Of a stretch of DNA of 57,084 nucleotides, positions 40,827-48,122 are shown piece by piece. Below the pieces are notes generated by a model. The model worked only from the letters and a program-made list of their open reading frames with translations. It searched no databases and was not told where the DNA came from. Numbering within the stretch: the first letter of the stretch is position 1; every line of letters starts with the position of its first letter. This DNA is from CAZTAO01 sp964611645 (lineage in GTDB: Bacteria > Armatimonadota > UBA5829). The position numbers and the translations under genes are program-made. Location of the stretch: positions 1 to 57,084 of the forward strand of contig CAZTAO010000026.1 in assembly GCA_964611645.1 (NCBI GenBank), given 5' to 3'.

Positions 40827-41311
40827 AATGTACATTATGCAGGAATCGTTTGTCTGATTATATCGACGGTAAACTCAGTAACCAACTGCGCGAGATGATA
40901 GAGGCGCATATGGAGAAATGCCCTGCCTGCAAGAGCTTTGCGGAGTCTATGCAGACAGTGGTGTCCGGACTGCGCACTCTGCATGTGGAACGAGCGGACC
41001 TGAACGTGTGGAGCGGTATTCAGCATCGGCTGGCGCCCATTCCGCCCACGACCTGGCATAGCTATCTGATGCGCCCGTTGGCGCTGGTGCCCGCGTGCGC
41101 AGTGGCTCTGCTGCTGGTCATAGCGCTTCTGCTGCCGATCACGCGCAGCTTCGACAAGACTGCGCCGGGTCTCACGCCCGCTGAGTTCCACCAGTACATG
41201 GGTGTGCACTCGCGTTTGAGTGCCCCGAGGGTCCTGTCGGACCCGGACGTGCGCTTTGTGAGCACTGAACTGCAGTATTATACCCCGAGTGATGGTACTG
41301 CGCCCAAATGA
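40823..41311 (+). CDS. Zinc-finger anti-sigma factor (RseA-like position)
   Basis: 162 residues. The N-terminal zf-HC2/ASD domain has C3-x2-C6 and H29-x3-C33-x2-C36 (AHMEKCPAC), which binds the sigma factor. One membrane helix (about 87-107, LALVPACAVALLLVIALLL) separates it from a short periplasmic tail of about 55 residues. It overlaps the sigma gene and the RseB-like gene by 4 bases each. Release probably occurs by regulated proteolysis of the tail, as for RseA, but the proteases are not in the window. Confidence 0.9.
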   Translation: MKCTLCRNRLSDYIDGKLSNQLREMIEAHMEKCPACKSFAESMQTVVSGLRTLHVERADLNVWSGIQHRLAPIPPTTWHSYLMRPLALVPACAVALLLVIALLLPITRSFDKTAPGLTPAEFHQYMGVHSRLSAPRVLSDPDVRFVSTELQYYTPSDGTAPK

Positions 41312-42225
41312 TCGTAACGTCGGCTGTAGCTTTGGTCTTCCTAGCGGCGGCAGTCCAGCCGGTAGCGATTACCGACTGGGGCGCATACCTGAAGGTCGCC
41401 AGGTCGGCGGATCGGTCGGTGAGCTACAGGGGCCTCAAGGAAGCGTGCTTGGCTTGCGGCGCTGCCTCAGAGACCGCGAAGTACAAAGTAGTCCATCTGA
41501 AGCCGGATCTCACCCGAACCGAGTATTATTCACCCAAGTCGGTGGCGGGCACACTCATTGTTCGCAGAGGCGCCAGCATAACCAAGTATTCACCCGGAAT
41601 CGGAGTCTGGGACCGGATGTCGGTCCCCTCATCAAGAGACTCCGAGATACAGCCTTTGCCTCTGCCTGACAGCGTCTACTCGATGGAGGGCATAACCGCG
41701 GTTGCCGGCAGGCCGGTGTATGTGGTGGCGGCCAAGTCCAACTCAAACACAGGGCTGATTCAGCGTTTCTGGGTAGACAAGGCATGCAACCTGATCCTGG
41801 CGACGGAGCTTCGGACCGCAAAGGGCGAATTGCTCGGGTATTCCAGATTCGTGAGCATCAAGATAGAACCGAAAGACATCAGCGGAACCGCATTCAGAGA
41901 GCCCACTTCAGAACTGGCATCCGACGCCAAGGCCCATCATTCATTCCGGGTCGCGACGCCAAGATACTTACCGAAAGGTTACAGTCTGTCCGGCGTAGGG
42001 TCGATGATCGTCAATGCGCAACCGGTTGTCCATGTGCAGTTCTCCAATGGTGAGATGGTTCTGTCTCTCTTCCAGCGACGAACCGACAAGGACCTTGCGC
42101 TCTCCGAAACACGTTCGGGCGGAACAACCGTCCTCACCTGGGCCAAGAAGGGCACACTGTTCACCCTCCTGGGCAAGGCGCCATCGAGCCAACTCCGCAA
42201 GATAGCCCTCTCGATCTACCCGTAG
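41308..42225 (+). CDS. MucB/RseB-like periplasmic regulator
   Basis: 305 residues. A signal peptide (MIVTSAVALVFLAAAVQPVA) leads into an N-terminal LolA-like beta fold beginning DWGAYLKVARSADRSVSYRGLKE, as in RseB (W-x-x-x-Q-x-L-x3-A-x3-x-NFxG). A C-terminal domain starts about 190 (FREPTSELASDAKAHHSFRVATPRYLPKGYSLSGVG), which in RseB caps and regulates binding to the anti-sigma. RseB senses mislocalised lipopolysaccharide or lipoprotein. The operon position after sigma and anti-sigma is the strongest support; sequence similarity by eye is moderate. Confidence 0.75.
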   Translation: MIVTSAVALVFLAAAVQPVAITDWGAYLKVARSADRSVSYRGLKEACLACGAASETAKYKVVHLKPDLTRTEYYSPKSVAGTLIVRRGASITKYSPGIGVWDRMSVPSSRDSEIQPLPLPDSVYSMEGITAVAGRPVYVVAAKSNSNTGLIQRFWVDKACNLILATELRTAKGELLGYSRFVSIKIEPKDISGTAFREPTSELASDAKAHHSFRVATPRYLPKGYSLSGVGSMIVNAQPVVHVQFSNGEMVLSLFQRRTDKDLALSETRSGGTTVLTWAKKGTLFTLLGKAPSSQLRKIALSIYP

Positions 42226-42300
42226 TCATCCCGCCACTCTGCCCCAAGTACAAGCAAGCCGCGCTACAACAATCCAACCCATACATCCGCATCAGTGGAC

Positions 42301-42329
42301 TTGACACAGCATATCTATCGTTTTATGAT
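42301..42329 (+). promoter_or_regulatory. Promoter of the GntR/LacI regulator gene
   Basis: TTGACA (42301-42306) and TATGAT (42324-42329) with exactly 17 bases between. An ATG at 42330 lies inside the promoter, so the true start must be downstream (42378). Confidence 0.75.
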
Positions 42330-42332
42330 ATG
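42310..42332. promoter_or_regulatory. Candidate operator for the GntR/LacI regulator
   Basis: Perfect inverted repeat CATATC (42310-42315) and GATATG (42327-42332), with 11 bases between. It spans the promoter spacer and -10, so a bound dimer would block transcription of the regulator's own gene. Confidence 0.45.
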
Positions 42333-42377
42333 TATTGCTACAGAGTGCTGCTGCATAGCAATACGGGATGTGTGACC

Positions 42378-43592
42378 ATGGCTTCTGATCCTAACCCGCA
42401 AGAACCGCGCGCAACGAAGTATGCTCGGATCCACGAGGACCTCCTATCGTCCATAGCGACAGGCGAATACCCAATCGGGGCCAATCTCCCACCGGAGCGG
42501 ACGCTGGCCAAGCGCCACGACGTCAGCGTAGCCACGGTTCGCCAAGCGTTGAGTCTTCTGGAGAGAGCCGGAATGGTCTCCAGGGAGCAGGGGCGAGGCA
42601 CTATAGTCCGCAGGCGAGAGCCGATGCTGGACTCTGCGGGCAACAGCAGGCGCAAAGGGTTCGCATACGTCTTTGTCGAGCGGGATTCGCCCACGCAGAA
42701 CCGTAATGACGCGGACTTTGAACGATCTCAGAGCGAGATGCGCCGACTGGACCGCATGATCTCCGCACGGGACAGCCACCTCCTCTTCACCCAGACAACT
42801 ACAAAACAGTTGGCGGAGGGCAGGCTTCCAAAGGCCCTGGATCGAGACTTGACCAGCGGGGTGTTCTTGAGCGGAAACGTCAGCGATCTGGATGCATATA
42901 TCCTGCGAGAGAAGGGCCTTTCCGCCGTCGTTCTTGGTTCGCAGAACGTATCTGTCGCAGTCAGCCGAGTATTCGCCGACATAGAACAGGCCGCGTTTCT
43001 GGTAACGCAGTCCCTGATCGCCAGTGGTGCACGTGATGTACTGTTTATCTCAGAACCATTCACCTGCGAGACTACCAGGCAGTCATTCACGGGTTACTGC
43101 CGCGCCGCCTCGGAGTCGGGAAAGCGGAGAACCAGCATCGTCCTCTCAGGGACCGGGGAAGACTCCCTTGAACTCCGATCCGCCGTAGGCAAGGTAGAAT
43201 CCTCGAGCGCCATCTTGCTTGTGAACGTATCGGTGTTTGCGGCCATGGACGTATACCGGGAACTGGGGATAGACCTCACCAAGAACCCAACTGCGGTTCT
43301 TGGATACTCGGGGGCACTGCCCGACAACGTCGCGCGCAAGCTCAACGTCTGCTCCGACGGGTCAGAGGCAAGCTGCGAAGAGGCTGTGAAGCTGATGGAC
43401 CAGATGCTCTCCACCGGACGAACCCGTACAATTGTCCTGAAGCCAAGACTGGAGAACTCCATCGAAGACGGACGCCTGGTTCTAGACCTGCAGTGGGAAA
43501 TAGAGACGGCCCTGCCCGGCGAACCTGAAGCCGAGGAGCCGCTCGGCACAGCGCAGCCCTGGTGGCTGCCGAAACCGTCCAGAAACCCTTGA
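42378..43592 (+). CDS. AraR-like regulator: GntR DNA-binding head, LacI-type sensor
   Basis: 404 residues. The N-terminal winged helix-turn-helix (about 14-80: YARIHEDLLSSIATGEYPIGANLPPERTLAKRHDVSVATVRQALSLLERAGMVSREQGRGTIV) is GntR type. The rest is a LacI/periplasmic-binding-type sugar sensor (SGVFLSGNVSDLDAYILREKGLSAVVLGSQ, then FADIEQAAFLVTQSLIASGARDVLFIS) and not the UTRA or FCD domain of most GntR proteins. B. subtilis AraR has the same architecture. It probably represses sugar-use genes and its own transcription. It is convergent with galK, whose substrate or product is a candidate effector. Confidence 0.85.
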   Translation: MASDPNPQEPRATKYARIHEDLLSSIATGEYPIGANLPPERTLAKRHDVSVATVRQALSLLERAGMVSREQGRGTIVRRREPMLDSAGNSRRKGFAYVFVERDSPTQNRNDADFERSQSEMRRLDRMISARDSHLLFTQTTTKQLAEGRLPKALDRDLTSGVFLSGNVSDLDAYILREKGLSAVVLGSQNVSVAVSRVFADIEQAAFLVTQSLIASGARDVLFISEPFTCETTRQSFTGYCRAASESGKRRTSIVLSGTGEDSLELRSAVGKVESSSAILLVNVSVFAAMDVYRELGIDLTKNPTAVLGYSGALPDNVARKLNVCSDGSEASCEEAVKLMDQMLSTGRTRTIVLKPRLENSIEDGRLVLDLQWEIETALPGEPEAEEPLGTAQPWWLPKPSRNP

Positions 43593-43631
43593 CCCATGCG
43601 AACTAAGTGATTCACGCTAAGTCGCTTGTAT

Positions 43632-43724
43632 ACGTCACCCTGAACTTGTTTCAGGGTCTCCTCTCAATCGGAAACAGATGCTCGTCGGGACGCGCCAGAT
43701 GCTGAAACAAGTTCAGCATGACGT
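43632..43724. repeat. Interspersed palindromic repeat, family B (inverted pair)
   Basis: CCCTGAA-CTTGT-TTCAGGG (43638-43656) is followed 43 bases later by ATGCTGAA-ACAAG-TTCAGCAT (43699-43719). The two units face each other, with CGTCA on the outer left and TGACG on the outer right. The pair lies between the converging GntR/LacI and galK genes. Confidence 0.7.
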
Positions 43725-43749
43725 GTGCAACTCATCTCCCGTGAACTAC

Positions 43750-45162
43750 TTAGCTGCTCATGACGCAGGCTGCCCCGGCGGCGGTGCAAGCGAAGAGGGC
43801 TCTGTCCTGAACCGCGGGAGTGGGTATGCCAAGGGTAGGCAGATAATCTACGTAATAGTCCTGCCACACCCCGTCTATCAGCCTTTGCACGTCGTCGGAA
43901 TGCACGAGAGCGACTGTGCATCCTCCGAAGCCGGCTCCCGTGAGCCTGGCGCCGACCGCCCCATGCCGCCGCAGCGCTGCAACCAGCGTCTCCAACTCTC
44001 TGCGGCTCAGCCCGTAGTCGTTGGCGCAGCTCTCGTGTGACTGGTTCATCAGCGCAGCGGCGTCCGAACGAGACGCTGCTTCCACCGCCTGGTGCACCCT
44101 TGCCGACTCAGTCAACAGATGCCGGCACCGCAGCCCCAGCAGGAAGCCTTCTTTTGGCTCGGGGAGGTGGTCGCCGTCTCGCTGTTTCAGGCACCGTTCA
44201 GTCAGATAATCCTCAGTCAGACCTGTGAACGCCGATATGTCTCGCAAGCTCATCCCGCACGTCGGAAGCTGCTCTATGTACGGCCGGGCATCTCCAACTA
44301 CGTCCATGAACTCGCTCATCAGCTTGGCCTTCATCACTGCCGGGTAGTCGGCTTTGGCCAATGATCGCAGCATCCGCAGACCAAGCTTACACTCGGCAAC
44401 TCTGGTGTTGTAGCCCGCTCTGGCCTCACCGGTCTTCTTCGCGGAAACCATACTGTTGGCAATAACCAGCACGTAGCCGTCCGGAAGCTTGGTGGGTTTG
44501 ACCCTAACCGGAAAGAAATCAACTTTCAGGGCCGCCCCTTGCTCGGCCATAAGGATGACGGCGTGGTCCATGCCCCCACCCTGCGTGCCGACGTAGTGCT
44601 CGCCCGCCGCAAGCACCGCGCTCAGCTCCGCCCGGGATATTTCTATTCCGTTGACCCGGGCAATCGCCAGCGCCGAAGCAACCACAAGAGCGGAACTGCT
44701 CGAAAGGCCTGCCTGGCCGGGTATGTTACCCCCAACACAGCCCACGAATCCGTTCAGAGGCAGCGCGCCGGGGCTGTTTATCTCTGCCCAACGACAGACA
44801 GCCTGGGCTGCGGCTTGCACGTAGGTCCCCCAGTCGCCCATCGGAAGCGATTTGATGTCCGAGGATATATCGAACTTCCGGGGCTCGTGCTCGCCGTCAG
44901 CGTTTACAATTGTGCATTCTTCGTCGTCGCTCACCGCAAAAGCTATCACAGTCTCGCGGTCGATAGCCATGGGCAGAACCGGCAGGCCGTTGTAGTCGGT
45001 GTGCTCGCCGATGATGTTCACTCGGCCCGGAGCGCGCACGAACATAACGTCCGACTGGTTCGGGAAAGCCTGGTGGAAACCCTCCTCCACACTTCCGTAG
45101 AGTTCCTGGCAACCCGGGGAGCAGAACTCCCCGAAATCCTTGACAGCAGCAGCTAAGGTCAC
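43750..45162 (-). CDS. galK: Galactokinase-family GHMP kinase
   Basis: 470 residues. Galactokinase phosphorylates galactose at C1. The galactose signature RAPGRVNIIGEHTDYNGLPVLPMAID, the GHMP ATP loop IPGQAGLSSSSALVVASALA, the catalytic base in GTQGGGMDHAV and the C-terminal RLTGAGFGGCTVALV are all present. It is about 80 residues longer than GalK of E. coli, and the NIIGEHTDYNGLPVLPMA form is closer to the GALK2/GalNAc-kinase branch, so GalNAc may be the substrate. ATG 45162 overlaps the nucleotidyltransferase stop by 4 bases. No galT is present; the two genes could form a kinase-plus-pyrophosphorylase salvage route to a nucleotide sugar. Confidence 0.9.
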   Translation of the reverse strand: MTLAAAVKDFGEFCSPGCQELYGSVEEGFHQAFPNQSDVMFVRAPGRVNIIGEHTDYNGLPVLPMAIDRETVIAFAVSDDEECTIVNADGEHEPRKFDISSDIKSLPMGDWGTYVQAAAQAVCRWAEINSPGALPLNGFVGCVGGNIPGQAGLSSSSALVVASALAIARVNGIEISRAELSAVLAAGEHYVGTQGGGMDHAVILMAEQGAALKVDFFPVRVKPTKLPDGYVLVIANSMVSAKKTGEARAGYNTRVAECKLGLRMLRSLAKADYPAVMKAKLMSEFMDVVGDARPYIEQLPTCGMSLRDISAFTGLTEDYLTERCLKQRDGDHLPEPKEGFLLGLRCRHLLTESARVHQAVEAASRSDAAALMNQSHESCANDYGLSRRELETLVAALRRHGAVGARLTGAGFGGCTVALVHSDDVQRLIDGVWQDYYVDYLPTLGIPTPAVQDRALFACTAAGAACVMSS

Positions 45163-45890
45163 AGGTCCCCCTCCAAGCGAAGAATCTCCTCGGCCTTCTG
45201 CAGGTCTTCCCTGGTTCCTACATCCTGCCAGGCTCCATCAATCTTGTGTGTCCTGAAACGGTATCCGTCCCTGGCCATCTCATTTATGGCGTCAGGCAGC
45301 TCATACTCCCCTCGGGGGGAGGGTTTCAGGTTCTTGAGGTAACTGAACATCATTGGTTCGAAGATAAACAGGCCCGCATTGTTCCAGCGAGATGGCGCCT
45401 CGCCCTGCTTGGGCTTCTCCACAATGCGTTCGACGCACTCATCGTCGGTCAGCACAACCGCCCCACCTGCGCTGGGGTCGTCCATCCAGTTAAGCGACAC
45501 AACTCCAGAGCAGCCTCCCTCATTGTACAGCCGCAGCACTGATGCGTAGTTGGAGGCCGAGGTGAGGATATCCCCGTAGGTCATCATGACGGGCTCGCCG
45601 GCCACGCACTCGGCCGCGCTCAGCAGCGCCGCCCCTGTGCCATAGTTGTCGCCCTGCGGGGCGTAGCTGATGCGAGCGCCGATACCTGAACCATCGCCAA
45701 AGTACTCCACTATGCGCTCAGGCAGGTACTTGGTCACCAGAACAAAATCAGACACGCCCGCACTCATTATTCGGTCGATTATGAATGACAGCACCGGTCT
45801 TCCACAGATCGGAACCATCGGTTTAGGGGTATTCCTGGTGAGTTCGCCCAAGCGTTTGCCCACGCCGGCGGCGAGTATTACTGCTTTCAA
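45159..45890 (-). CDS. Sugar-1-phosphate nucleotidyltransferase
   Basis: 243 residues of the nucleotidyltransferase family that makes NDP-sugars. The start LKAVILAAGVGKRLGELTRNTPKPMVPICGRPVL holds the GxGxRL-KP active-site signature. DNYGTGAALLSAA, MMTYGDIL with the metal Asp, VVSLNWMDDPSAGGAVVLTDDECVERIVEKPKQGE and the second Asp in GAWQDVGTREDL complete the fold. The TTG at 45890 follows AACGGAGA. Longer starts would run into the family B repeat at 45945. It has no left-handed helix acetyltransferase domain. With galK overlapping by 4 bases it probably activates the hexose-1-phosphate that galK makes; nucleotide and sugar are unknown. Confidence 0.85.
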   Translation of the reverse strand: MKAVILAAGVGKRLGELTRNTPKPMVPICGRPVLSFIIDRIMSAGVSDFVLVTKYLPERIVEYFGDGSGIGARISYAPQGDNYGTGAALLSAAECVAGEPVMMTYGDILTSASNYASVLRLYNEGGCSGVVSLNWMDDPSAGGAVVLTDDECVERIVEKPKQGEAPSRWNNAGLFIFEPMMFSYLKNLKPSPRGEYELPDAINEMARDGYRFRTHKIDGAWQDVGTREDLQKAEEILRLEGDL

Positions 45891-45944
45891 CGTGCAAATG
45901 TCTCCGTTCTCAATTGGGCAACCATAACAACGTCCCCGACGTAG

Positions 45945-45968
45945 ACCCTGAAACAAGTTCAGGGTGAC
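45945..45968. repeat. Interspersed palindromic repeat, family B (single unit)
   Basis: ACCCTGAA-ACAAG-TTCAGGGT followed by GACG, in the same orientation as the right half of the pair at 43632-43724. It lies between the nucleotidyltransferase start and the MocA gene stop, so the galK/nucleotidyltransferase pair is bracketed by this repeat family. Confidence 0.7.
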
Positions 45969-46003
45969 GTCCGCAGGTGGCCGTCCATGAATATCGTGAA
46001 TAT

Positions 46004-47005
46004 CTAGTAGTCGACCTCGACCGGTTTGCCTGTCTTTGAAGACTCGTAGGCGGCTGCGACGACGTGTACCGCTATGGCCCCATCGACTCCACTGGTTTCG
46101 ACTTCGGTGTCATTCTGAATGGCTTTCACGAACGAAGCGATCATGTTCGCGTCGGCGTTGTCTCCAAAATAGACAGCCTCGTGCTTGCCGGTCTCATCAG
46201 AATACTCATCGATGACCTGGCGGAACATGTCCATTTTCGCGAGACCGTTCACCCCTATCACGTCGAGCTTCACGTTACCCCAGATCGGGTAGCTCTTCGG
46301 GCGGGACCAACTGCAGTCTATGGTCGCGTAAGTCCCGTTGGAAAAGTCGATGGTGAGCAGGCCGGTGTCATCGAAAGACTTACCGAACATGGCGTTGCTG
46401 ATCTCGGCAAATACCCGAACCGGCTCCGCGCCGGTGATATTGCGCATCAGGTCCAGAACGTGGACAGTATGGTCGGTCACTGCCCCACCACCGGCTATCT
46501 TCTTGTCCAGGAACCACCCAATACTCGGGCACCTGCCCTGGTTGGTCCCTTTCAAAGCAACAATCTTGCCAAGCTTGCCGGAACTGACCGTCTCTTTGAG
46601 GCGGCGGTAGGCCGGATGGAATCGGCAAGGGAGCGCAGTCTGCAGCTTTACGCAACTCCGTCTGCACACTTCCACTATGGCGTCTGCGTCGTCCTTCTTC
46701 CCTGCGAGAGGTTTTTCGCACAGAACGTGCTTCCCATTCTGGGCAGCGGTGACCACGTGGCGGCGATGGTTGGAGTTCTCGCTGGTCACAATGACCGCGT
46801 CTATGCCCGATTCAAGCATCGTCTCGTAGCTGGAGAATGCCTTGACCCCAAACCTCTCGGCCATCTCGTTGGCGCGGTCCTGATCGGTATCCGCTATGCC
46901 GGCAAACTCCGCTCCAGGAACTGTGGGAATTGCACTGGCATAACTCAGCGCGTGCATATGCGCAAAGCTCATGATCCCAATCTTTACTGTCTTTTCACTG
47001 GTCAT
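46004..47005 (-). CDS. Gfo/Idh/MocA oxidoreductase 1
   Basis: 333 residues. An N-terminal Rossmann domain starts VKIGIMSFAHMHALSYASAI, in which the glycine-rich loop is modified (GIMSFAHMHA, not GxGxxG), as in several MocA subgroups. The family motif HVLCEKPLAG carries the catalytic Lys, and GGGAVTDHTVHVLDLMRNITG is the substrate-domain helix with the usual Asp and His. Such enzymes oxidise or reduce sugars or inositols with NAD(P). ATG 47005 follows AGAGGT at 7 bases. It lies five bases after the second MocA gene in one operon, so the two probably act in sequence. Confidence 0.88.
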   Translation of the reverse strand: MTSEKTVKIGIMSFAHMHALSYASAIPTVPGAEFAGIADTDQDRANEMAERFGVKAFSSYETMLESGIDAVIVTSENSNHRRHVVTAAQNGKHVLCEKPLAGKKDDADAIVEVCRRSCVKLQTALPCRFHPAYRRLKETVSSGKLGKIVALKGTNQGRCPSIGWFLDKKIAGGGAVTDHTVHVLDLMRNITGAEPVRVFAEISNAMFGKSFDDTGLLTIDFSNGTYATIDCSWSRPKSYPIWGNVKLDVIGVNGLAKMDMFRQVIDEYSDETGKHEAVYFGDNADANMIASFVKAIQNDTEVETSGVDGAIAVHVVAAAYESSKTGKPVEVDY

Positions 47006-47010
47006 CAATT

Positions 47011-47991
47011 CTACCTCTGCGCCAACAAAACCGGTTTGCCGGTCTTGATCGATTGAAGCGCTGCCTCGGCTATTCTGACAGCCTCGAGGCCATCTTCGGT
47101 GTCCATAATCGGTTCCGCTTTGCCCTCTATGCAGGCAATGAAGTGCGTGAGCTCAAGAACGACCCCTCTCTGGTCCGAAGGCGCCTCGGAGGTCTCGCTG
47201 ACTGTCCCGTCATCGTTCTTCGCCTGAACCCTGACGCTGTGCGTTGCGCTGCCGTCGAGAGACAGCAGGCCATCTGTGCACGCTATCTCGACGTTGTGTT
47301 CAAAGCCGGCCTTCTGTGCCCATGAGGCCTCCACGTGAGCGATAACTCCGTTATCGAATCTAAGGCTGATCAGAGCGTGGTCTATCTCGGAGATGGAGTT
47401 GTGCGACATGCCTCTCGCGTATACGCGAGCAACGTCACCGAAACACCAACGCAGGAAATCAAAGTCGTGCACCGCGAGGTCCAGAACAACTCCCCCGCTT
47501 GCCTTGAGGTCTCCGAACCAGCCTCCGAGGAACCGCCCCGCGCGCATCGTTCGGGCGATCACTGGCTTGCCTACTTCCTCACTAACGACCAGCTCTCGCA
47601 GTCTGCGGTAGTCGGGGAACCACCGCACAACCTGGCCGGTGAAGAGCTTCACACCGGCTTCCTCGCACATGTCGACCGCATCGCAGGCGTCCTTGGTGTT
47701 GCGCGCGAGCGGTTTCTCGACAATCACGTGCTTGTGGTGCTTGGCGGCTTCGCGAATGTAGGGCAGGTGGAGATTGGTGGGAGTGCAGATGTCGAAAACA
47801 TCGACGTCCACTTCACTCAGAAGGCTCTTCAGATCCCCGAACGCTCTCGCGTCGTGGGCCAAAGCGACCTCTTCGGCTGCCAGAATCCGCTCATCGCAGA
47901 TGGCCACAAGCTCGACATCGGGTATCTGGGCATACGCGTCGGCGTGGCGCCGGCCCATAAGCCCGGCTCCGATTAGCGCTACTCTCTGCAT
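47011..47991 (-). CDS. Gfo/Idh/MocA oxidoreductase 2
   Basis: 326 residues with a classical NAD(P) loop (VALIGAGLMGRRHADAYAQI), HVIVEKPLARN with the catalytic Lys, and ASGGVVLDLAVHDFDFLRWCFGD as active-site helix. It is closest to myo-inositol dehydrogenase-like members (VSxxG-H-H-D pattern). ATG 47991 is preferred; the 22-residue extension upstream is Arg/Ser-rich and does not match the family. Gene order with MocA 1 suggests a two-step sugar or inositol oxidation. No inositol genes are nearby. Confidence 0.88.
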   Translation of the reverse strand: MQRVALIGAGLMGRRHADAYAQIPDVELVAICDERILAAEEVALAHDARAFGDLKSLLSEVDVDVFDICTPTNLHLPYIREAAKHHKHVIVEKPLARNTKDACDAVDMCEEAGVKLFTGQVVRWFPDYRRLRELVVSEEVGKPVIARTMRAGRFLGGWFGDLKASGGVVLDLAVHDFDFLRWCFGDVARVYARGMSHNSISEIDHALISLRFDNGVIAHVEASWAQKAGFEHNVEIACTDGLLSLDGSATHSVRVQAKNDDGTVSETSEAPSDQRGVVLELTHFIACIEGKAEPIMDTEDGLEAVRIAEAALQSIKTGKPVLLAQR

Positions 47992-48081
47992 TGTTCTCTC
48001 TCGTTCCTCCCCACTTCGTGGGCTGCGCCGGACTGGGGAACAGCACCCGGCGCTCAAACCTGCGCTGATACTAACGCAAGA

Positions 48082-48107
48082 AAGCTCCGGCGGTTAGGCC
48101 GGAGCTT
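48082..48107 (-). terminator. Terminator of the E2 acyltransferase gene
   Basis: AAGCTCCGGC (48082-48091) and GCCGGAGCTT (48098-48107) form a perfect 10-bp stem around six bases, 16 bases beyond the E2 stop. On the minus strand it is followed by TCTTGCGTT, a weak U-rich tail. Confidence 0.6.
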
Positions 48108-48122
48108 CGACAGGTGTCTATT

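Noticed and set aside
42330..42332. ATG 42330 as the start of the GntR/LacI regulator
   Set aside because: It overlaps the -10 element of a consensus promoter, so it cannot be on the mRNA. ATG 42378 starts just before the winged helix.
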